A stretch of 9,081 nucleotides of DNA from Candidatus Anderseniibacteriota bacterium (GTDB lineage Bacteria > Patescibacteriota > Andersenbacteria > UBA10190), in assembly GCA_003229735.1 (NCBI GenBank), contig QIFI01000115.1:1-9081 (forward strand), given 5' to 3'. The translations under genes and the position numbers were made by a program. Every line of letters starts with the position of its first letter. Positions within the stretch are counted from its first letter, which is position 1. Below are positions 5,297 to 9,081 of this stretch, in pieces. The notes below the pieces were generated by a model that was given only the letters and a program-made list of their open reading frames with translations, did no database searches and had not been told where the DNA came from.

Positions 5297-5953
5297 CTAA
5301 TTCTCTTCCTTTTGATTAAAACTGCTTAATATCAAATCAAACGACATAACTATCTTCGGTATCTCTATTTCTATTTCTTCTTCTCCTTCCGGTAAATTAG
5401 TCACCGGACCAAGCCGACCACTGTTCACCCCTCGAAACTGCCCGGTTCCCAACTTAAAGCCAGTCACTCCCACCAGATAAGGCAAGTTTTCCACCGCGTG
5501 AAAAAACTGCAGGACATTATTGGGCGGCCCTTCTACTTTTACTTTTAGCTTAATATCCTGCAATGGACCCGCCGCGGATATCTCCTGGCCAGCCTTATCC
5601 GCTCCCATGACTTTGATAAGACTGGGCACGGTCATACTAACCTGTTGATTATTCGCTTCTCTCTCAAGCGCAGATAGTACGTCCCCAATATTATTTTGCC
5701 CGGGCACCATATCCATGATCCGCTGAATATCATGTTGCCTCTTGGCCATCTCCGCTCTAAGCGCGCCAATGCGCACCGCTCCCTTTAAACTGGATTCCAA
5801 AGTCAGGCGCTCTATCAGCACTGTCCGCCTGACCGACTGAATCTGCTGGCTCAACACTGCTATTAAACCAATTAACATCACTACCAACCCTATTTCAACA
5901 GCCCGCCAGGCCAGATAAACAGTTAATTGTTTTTTGGTAAACTTTATCATCAT
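5297..5953 (-). CDS. pilO: PilO-like type IV pilus membrane-platform protein (first module)
   Basis: A 218-residue bitopic protein: basic cytoplasmic tail (1-18), hydrophobic helix at about 19-36, coiled coil (38-80), then the PilO domain. Landmarks are MVPGQNNIGDVLSALEREA (82-100), LKVKVEGPPNNVLQFFHAVE (136-155, the family's conserved G...v..Fl..le strand-helix) and LPYLVGVTGFKLG (157-169). The segment 172-200 carries a Gly/Pro/Glu-rich insert (EGEEEIEIEIPK at 189-200) before the last strand. PilO pairs with PilN. The ATG overlaps the pilN stop by four bases (5950-5953), and a second in-frame ATG follows directly, so translation could start at either Met; only one residue differs. A GAGAAAGA stretch upstream is a modest ribosome-binding site. 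Confidence 0.85.
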   Translation of the reverse strand: MMIKFTKKQLTVYLAWRAVEIGLVVMLIGLIAVLSQQIQSVRRTVLIERLTLESSLKGAVRIGALRAEMAKRQHDIQRIMDMVPGQNNIGDVLSALEREANNQQVSMTVPSLIKVMGADKAGQEISAAGPLQDIKLKVKVEGPPNNVLQFFHAVENLPYLVGVTGFKLGTGQFRGVNSGRLGPVTNLPEGEEEIEIEIPKIVMSFDLILSSFNQKEEN

Positions 5954-6486
5954 TCTTTCTCTAGGGGCTTCAAAGTCACCACGAATGTAAATTTAGCCAC
6001 TTCTCCGGTCGCGAAATTTTGCAGCGGCGCTTCCAGACTATCCACTCCCTCCATACTCTCCAACCTAGCTTGAAATTCCTGAACTGCCTGTCGATTATTT
6101 GCCACTCCCTCAATTGTTACAACTTCTTCTCCTTCTTTTGCCAGTATGGATGTAATATTCATCCCTTCCGAAACCGCTTGAATTATTTTCTCCAGCCAGC
6201 GGCTCCAATTTCTATATCCCGCTACTCGCCCTTCAAATTCCCTAAGCAGTTGATTGGTATCTCTCGCCTTCGTGTTGATATCCACCAGGTCTCGACCCGT
6301 CGAATTATCATCCAGCACAATTCTCTGGATCGACAGCATCGCCACGAATATCAAACTAAGCGCCGCCGCCAGCAGGATCAGAAACACATACACATGCCGT
6401 AAAAATTTTCCTACTCCAAAAATCAGCGCCCGATGCGCCCGCCGTTTCTGGATCCGATACTGCAATAAATTTATTTCACTTTTCAT
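5950..6486 (-). CDS. pilN: PilN-like type IV pilus membrane protein (first module)
   Basis: A 178-residue PilN. The N-terminus MKSEINLLQYRIQKRRAHR carries the PilM-binding tail as INLLQ instead of INLLP. A membrane helix spans about 31-53, followed by a coiled-coil region (60-105). The C-terminal ferredoxin-like domain is clear: EEVVTIEGVANNRQAVQEF (120-138), then RLESMEGVDSLEAPL (141-155) and KFTFVVTLKP (165-174). This strand-helix pattern is typical of PilN and stronger than in the second copy. The gene starts 21 bases after the first pilM, the widest gap in the operon, which holds a small inverted repeat. It overlaps pilO by four bases. It should form the PilN-PilO heterodimer and recruit PilM. 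Confidence 0.9.
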   Translation of the reverse strand: MKSEINLLQYRIQKRRAHRALIFGVGKFLRHVYVFLILLAAALSLIFVAMLSIQRIVLDDNSTGRDLVDINTKARDTNQLLREFEGRVAGYRNWSRWLEKIIQAVSEGMNITSILAKEGEEVVTIEGVANNRQAVQEFQARLESMEGVDSLEAPLQNFATGEVAKFTFVVTLKPLEKE

Positions 6487-6503
6487 GATTGATTATGTCT
6501 TAT

Positions 6504-6518
6504 TGCCTTAATAAGGCA
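6504..6518. other. inverted repeat over the stop codon of the first pilM
   Basis: TGCCTTA (6504-6510) and TAAGGCA (6512-6518) form a perfect 7-bp inverted repeat around one base. The pilM TAA (complement at 6508-6510) lies in one arm. In RNA the usable hairpin is about five pairs with a 5-base loop, just upstream of pilN in the widest internal gap. It could modulate transcript stability or readthrough between pilM and pilN; there is no U-run. Confidence 0.35.
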
Positions 6519-7536
6519 TTGATCTTAAAGCCAAACCAATCGACGTCGAGAAATGCACCGATTCCTGAATCGACAGCCCTTGCTCCTTGGTTTCCCCGGC
6601 CGGCATCAGATTAACCCAGGGATTTCCCCGCTGTACATGTATATCGTTAAACAATTGCAGAAATACTTTATCCAGCCCCGGAAAATTAGATCCCCCGCCG
6701 GTCAACAGCACTTCTTTCACTCTATGATCTTTATCAATACTATTATAGTATTCCACCACTCCTTTTATCTCCGTCACTAATTCTTCTTGAGCCGGTCTAA
6801 GCAATTTCTCCACCCCTTCCGCCTTTTCCGCCGACAAAACACTATGCCTGGGCACATCCAATAATCTTCGGTCGCTGGCTGACAAATCTCCCGACATGGA
6901 ATGCGCCCCATACTGCAGGCTGGCCGAAAACCGGGTCGCCCCATGATCATGCACCACTACATTAGTAGATGTTCCCCCCACATCAACCAATAACAACCCC
7001 TGATGGGATAAAAGTTCCGGAGACACCAAGGCTCTCACTATCGCCTGACTTTCCAGCTCCAAAGCCGCCAGATCAACTCCAATACTATCCAGCACTTTAA
7101 CTAATGGATCGGCCACTCTTTTTTGGGCCGCTCCCACCAGCACCTCCTGATTGCCCTTGGCCACCTTATGTCCGCTTTTAATCGGCTGCCAATCTATATA
7201 TACATTTTCCAGGCCAAATGGAATATCCTGCGCCACCTGCCATTGCACCGCTTCCGCTATTTCATCCTCCGACATTATCGGTATCTCAATCACTCTCATA
7301 AATGATTGAGCTTCCGGAATAGAAGCCACCACCGAATCGTTCACCGTCGGCAATAGCCGGCACTGCTCAAATACCGCCAATAACAATTCGTTTAGCGCCT
7401 GCGGCTGATCAACCATCCCCCGATCAATCACCCCATCCGGCACCGCGTGCCAGCAATGCGACAACAGCCGCCGCGGCGAGCCGTCAGATAACTGCACCAT
7501 TTTCACCGACCGATCTGAAATATCAAGTCCAATCAT
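6508..7536 (-). CDS. pilM: PilM-like actin-fold protein with a divergent nucleotide site (first module)
   Basis: Also exactly 342 residues and alignable end to end with the second PilM (roughly a third identical by eye). Shared landmarks are IGLDISDRSVK (2-12), QSFMRVIEIPIM (77-88), QDIPFGLENVYIDW (103-116), VDVGGTSTN (184-192), LLTGGGSNFPGL (277-288), GNPWVN (304-309) and HFSTSIGLALR (328-338). The region that normally reads GG-D-x-LT followed by E-x-A-x-x-x-K is altered: YGAHSMSGDL at 209-218, then SVLSAEKAEG (232-241). Nucleotide binding may therefore be weakened or changed. It should bind the INLLQ tail of the PilN encoded next. The ATG overlaps the stop of the PilX-like gene (ATGA, 7533-7536), behind the best Shine-Dalgarno site in the window. 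Confidence 0.92.
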   Translation of the reverse strand: MIGLDISDRSVKMVQLSDGSPRRLLSHCWHAVPDGVIDRGMVDQPQALNELLLAVFEQCRLLPTVNDSVVASIPEAQSFMRVIEIPIMSEDEIAEAVQWQVAQDIPFGLENVYIDWQPIKSGHKVAKGNQEVLVGAAQKRVADPLVKVLDSIGVDLAALELESQAIVRALVSPELLSHQGLLLVDVGGTSTNVVVHDHGATRFSASLQYGAHSMSGDLSASDRRLLDVPRHSVLSAEKAEGVEKLLRPAQEELVTEIKGVVEYYNSIDKDHRVKEVLLTGGGSNFPGLDKVFLQLFNDIHVQRGNPWVNLMPAGETKEQGLSIQESVHFSTSIGLALRSMPY

Positions 7537-8927
7537 TGCACTTCCTCCCAGGAGATAAATTCATATTGCCCGCTCACCGGAAAATATGGCGGGGGCGCGT
7601 AAAGAAAATTAGGATCATAAGACGCTTGCCCTGACTGAAAACCACTAATGACATTATTATTCCAATCAAGGTTTGCCGTATACGGTACGCCATTACTGGC
7701 AAACATACCATATCTGGTCAAACTATTCTTGAGCCGATGTGCTTGCGCGCCAGCGTTACTAGAATACTTCCGGCGAAAAAATGATCCTTTTTGGGCAATG
7801 AACGCCCCCTCCAGCACCATATCATCCGGCGCCCCCGACCAGGGAATCAAAATATTTAATTGCGCCACCGCCGCGAAAGCCCGGCTCCCGTCTCTCACTC
7901 CGCCATAGGAAATATTGCCGTTTAAAATAATATCCGCGTTAGTCGCTGAACTATCCGGAAACACCCCCGCCGCCACCGTCACCCGATCTCTAATATCACC
8001 ATAAACCCACATCCGATCTTCCGTGTAAATTACTCCATTGCTGGGCACATTTCTGGTCTCAATCACTGTGGCTGACCCGACATCATGCGAAAGATACTTC
8101 CATGGCTTAAAAAGCTCCTTTGACTTAACGACCGGGCCCAAGGAATCAACCCGGGATATAGTATAAGTATTATCATCATTAAAAACTATCTGGTATCCCA
8201 ATCCTAACGCTCCCAAATCACCATAATAAGTACCCAAATTAATAGCCGCGGTTTTCATCTTCAATAAATCCAGCGTCAACGCGTTATAATCTATCGGCGC
8301 CACCGGAAATTCCCACAGTGATTGAATCGTCCCGTCTCCCCACACCCCGGGCTTAGTTTCGAACGGCCAAGTGCAACCATGATACCATTGACAAAAATAT
8401 GTTGCCTTGGCGCTGGTCACCTGACTGTCTGACGAACCATCCATTCTGATCCCCCCATTAACATGCATCGGCCCACTTGTCGGCCCTCCGTACCACACAT
8501 CTGAATTAACAATTAAAGAATACTTGGCCAAAGAAGGCCGACCATACCGCGCCCGCAAAGTCACCTGCCGCGCCGCCTGCCCCGTCGTCTGCCCCGTCGA
8601 TTCAATCATCACTATCGTACTGCCGACCACCGGCGGCGTCATGGTCAGCGTATACGACCCCAAATCCCCCGCGAACTGGTCCGTAACCGTCTTGGTTTCA
8701 TTAGCAAAATTATCCGGATCATGGGCCAGCCTCCACCGGGCGTAATTCAATCCATTCTCCGCTATCTGAAACGCCAGCTCATCATTCGACTGCAGTACCG
8801 CCTCATGATAAGACCGGGTCACCAGCCCCGACAGCCCCATAAAAATCACCAGAAACATCACCACAAACACCAGGGTCATCACCAGCACCCCTCCCCGCTC
8901 AAACCTAACCCCCCCAAAGGATTTCAT
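7533..8927 (-). CDS. PilX-like minor pilin / pilus tip protein with PilX N-terminal domain
   Basis: A 464-residue prepilin-like protein. The N-terminus has a basic leader and Gly-Gly (RGGVLVMTL, 11-19), a hydrophobic helix to about residue 36, and then the helix AFQIAENGLNYARWRLAHDP (52-71). This is the pattern of PilX_N/GspK-type minor pilins, which often lack the +5 glutamate. The long C-terminal part is beta-rich. It contains GPMHVNGGIRMDG (152-164), ADIILNGNISYGG (331-343), DDMVLEGAFIAQKGSFFRRK (368-387) and the end YDPNFLYAPPPYFPVSG (437-453), features I associate with CPR pilus proteins of this type. C179 and C185 are the only cysteines and could form a disulfide. It is the first gene of the operon. 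An in-frame TAA four codons before the ATG excludes longer versions. No Shine-Dalgarno site lies at normal distance; GGGAGG at 8956-8951 is 23 bases away. Confidence 0.85.
   Translation of the reverse strand: MKSFGGVRFERGGVLVMTLVFVVMFLVIFMGLSGLVTRSYHEAVLQSNDELAFQIAENGLNYARWRLAHDPDNFANETKTVTDQFAGDLGSYTLTMTPPVVGSTIVMIESTGQTTGQAARQVTLRARYGRPSLAKYSLIVNSDVWYGGPTSGPMHVNGGIRMDGSSDSQVTSAKATYFCQWYHGCTWPFETKPGVWGDGTIQSLWEFPVAPIDYNALTLDLLKMKTAAINLGTYYGDLGALGLGYQIVFNDDNTYTISRVDSLGPVVKSKELFKPWKYLSHDVGSATVIETRNVPSNGVIYTEDRMWVYGDIRDRVTVAAGVFPDSSATNADIILNGNISYGGVRDGSRAFAAVAQLNILIPWSGAPDDMVLEGAFIAQKGSFFRRKYSSNAGAQAHRLKNSLTRYGMFASNGVPYTANLDWNNNVISGFQSGQASYDPNFLYAPPPYFPVSGQYEFISWEEVQ
7541..7549 (-). promoter_or_regulatory. 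strong ribosome-binding site for the first pilM
   Basis: The minus strand reads GGGAGGAAG here. The GGAGG core (complement at 7544-7548) lies seven bases before the ATG at 7536 and inside the last codons of the PilX-like gene. It is the strongest site in the operon and suggests high output of PilM compared with the neighbouring genes, which mostly rely on weak sites and overlaps. Confidence 0.75.
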
Positions 8928-8969
8928 ACCACCATCTTACCACAACTAAACCTCCCATTTCACCCCACA

Positions 8970-8998
8970 AATATAAATCAAGAACAGGTAACTAGTAA
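8970..8998 (-). promoter_or_regulatory. candidate promoter of the pilus operon
   Basis: On the minus strand TTACTA (complement at 8993-8998, 4 of 6 against TTGACA), a 17-base spacer and TATATT (complement at 8970-8975, 5 of 6 against TATAAT) give a plausible sigma-70-type promoter. Transcription would start near 8963, about 36 bases before the ATG. The -35 box lies inside a TTACTAG heptad. The match is weak and based on motif reading only. Confidence 0.35.
8985..8998 (-). repeat. two heptads related to the 64-126 array, upstream of the pilus operon
   Basis: On the minus strand TTACTAG (complement at 8992-8998) is followed directly by TTACCTG (8985-8991), which differs from the array consensus at one position. 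The 13-mer GATTACTAGTTAC is shared exactly between 8988-9000 (minus) and 104-116 (plus). Both repeats point toward the gene that follows them. Function unknown; a common operator is possible. Confidence 0.55.
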
Positions 8999-8999
8999 T

Positions 9000-9050
9000 C
9001 GCCCACTGGTTAAGGGCGCTCTCCCTTCTCCCTATTCATAGGGAGAAGGG
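9000..9050. repeat. REP-like pair of hairpins
   Basis: 9023-9034 and 9039-9050 form a perfect 12-bp stem (CCCTTCTCCCTA / TAGGGAGAAGGG) with a 4-base loop, followed by CGGGGGATGAGGG. A weaker stem, CGCCC (9000-9004) with GGGCG (9014-9018), lies beside it. The pyrimidine/purine asymmetry and the GGGGATGAGGG tail resemble REP-type extragenic repeats found in many copies in bacterial genomes. No U-run follows, so a simple intrinsic terminator is unlikely. Confidence 0.6.
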
Positions 9051-9072
9051 CGGGGGATGAGGGTTACGCGGA

Positions 9073-9081
9073 TGTTATAAA
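9073..9081 (+). promoter_or_regulatory. candidate extended -10 element at the right edge
   Basis: TG, one base and TATAAA (9076-9081) repeat the extended -10 motif at 29-37; the decamer ATGTTATAAA is identical at 28-37 and 9072-9081. It would drive a plus-strand gene beyond the window, divergent from the pilus operon. The rest of the promoter and any gene are outside the sequence given. Confidence 0.2.

Noticed and set aside
8877..8888. Internal ATG (Met17) as start of the PilX-like gene, since its GGA-GGG codons look like a Shine-Dalgarno site
   Set aside because: The start would remove the basic leader and Gly-Gly that PilX_N/GspK-type prepilins need; the G-rich bases are explained by the Gly-Gly codons.
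9023..9050. 12-bp hairpin as an intrinsic terminator or two-unit CRISPR repeat
   Set aside because: No U-run follows in either direction, and there is only one copy with no spacers.

Overview
The window looks like chromosomal DNA from a Patescibacteria (candidate phyla radiation) bacterium or a close relative. This is inferred from four things: a type IV pilus locus with PilM, PilN and PilO but no PilP or PilQ secretin; short intergenic gaps; CPR-like versions of the proteins; and weak or missing Shine-Dalgarno sites at several starts. TGA, TAA and TAG all end reading frames here, so the standard code applies. No rRNA, tRNA, CRISPR array, transposase or complete insertion sequence was seen, and no gene-free stretch exceeds about 155 bases.

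Left part (1-973, plus strand). A candidate extended -10 box and a 10-bp palindrome are followed by nine unspaced 7-bp repeats (64-126). These end four bases before a gene that fuses an N-terminal ribbon-helix-helix (RHH) DNA-binding domain to a sugar-1-phosphate nucleotidyltransferase. A tandem heptad array directly in front of an RHH gene recalls the omega-repressor operators of plasmid pSM19035 and is the most provocative arrangement in the window.

Middle and right (8927 down to 1965, minus strand). Ten closely spaced genes form what is almost certainly one operon: a large PilX-like minor pilin, then pilM-pilN-pilO-small membrane protein, then a second pilM-pilN-pilO-small membrane protein, then a small HxGH-type nucleotidyltransferase (FAD synthase / glycerol-3-phosphate cytidylyltransferase superfamily). 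The two four-gene modules have the same order and near-identical protein lengths (both PilMs have 342 residues) but diverged sequences, so this is an old tandem duplication kept intact. PilM should sit in the cytoplasm and hold the N-terminal INLLP/INLLQ tail of PilN; PilN and PilO should form membrane heterodimers that link the cytoplasmic pilus machinery to the pilus. Two diverged copies suggest a hetero-oligomeric platform or two pilus systems.

A PHP-domain phosphoesterase (1868-993, minus) follows after a 96-base gap that holds degenerate repeats and a perfect TATAAT six bases before its ATG, suggesting a possibly leaderless separate transcript. It converges on the RHH-nucleotidyltransferase gene.

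Right edge (8928-9081). The upstream region of the pilus operon contains two heptads related to the left array, in the same orientation relative to the gene they precede, followed outward by a REP-like pair of hairpins and a candidate extended -10 box pointing out of the window.
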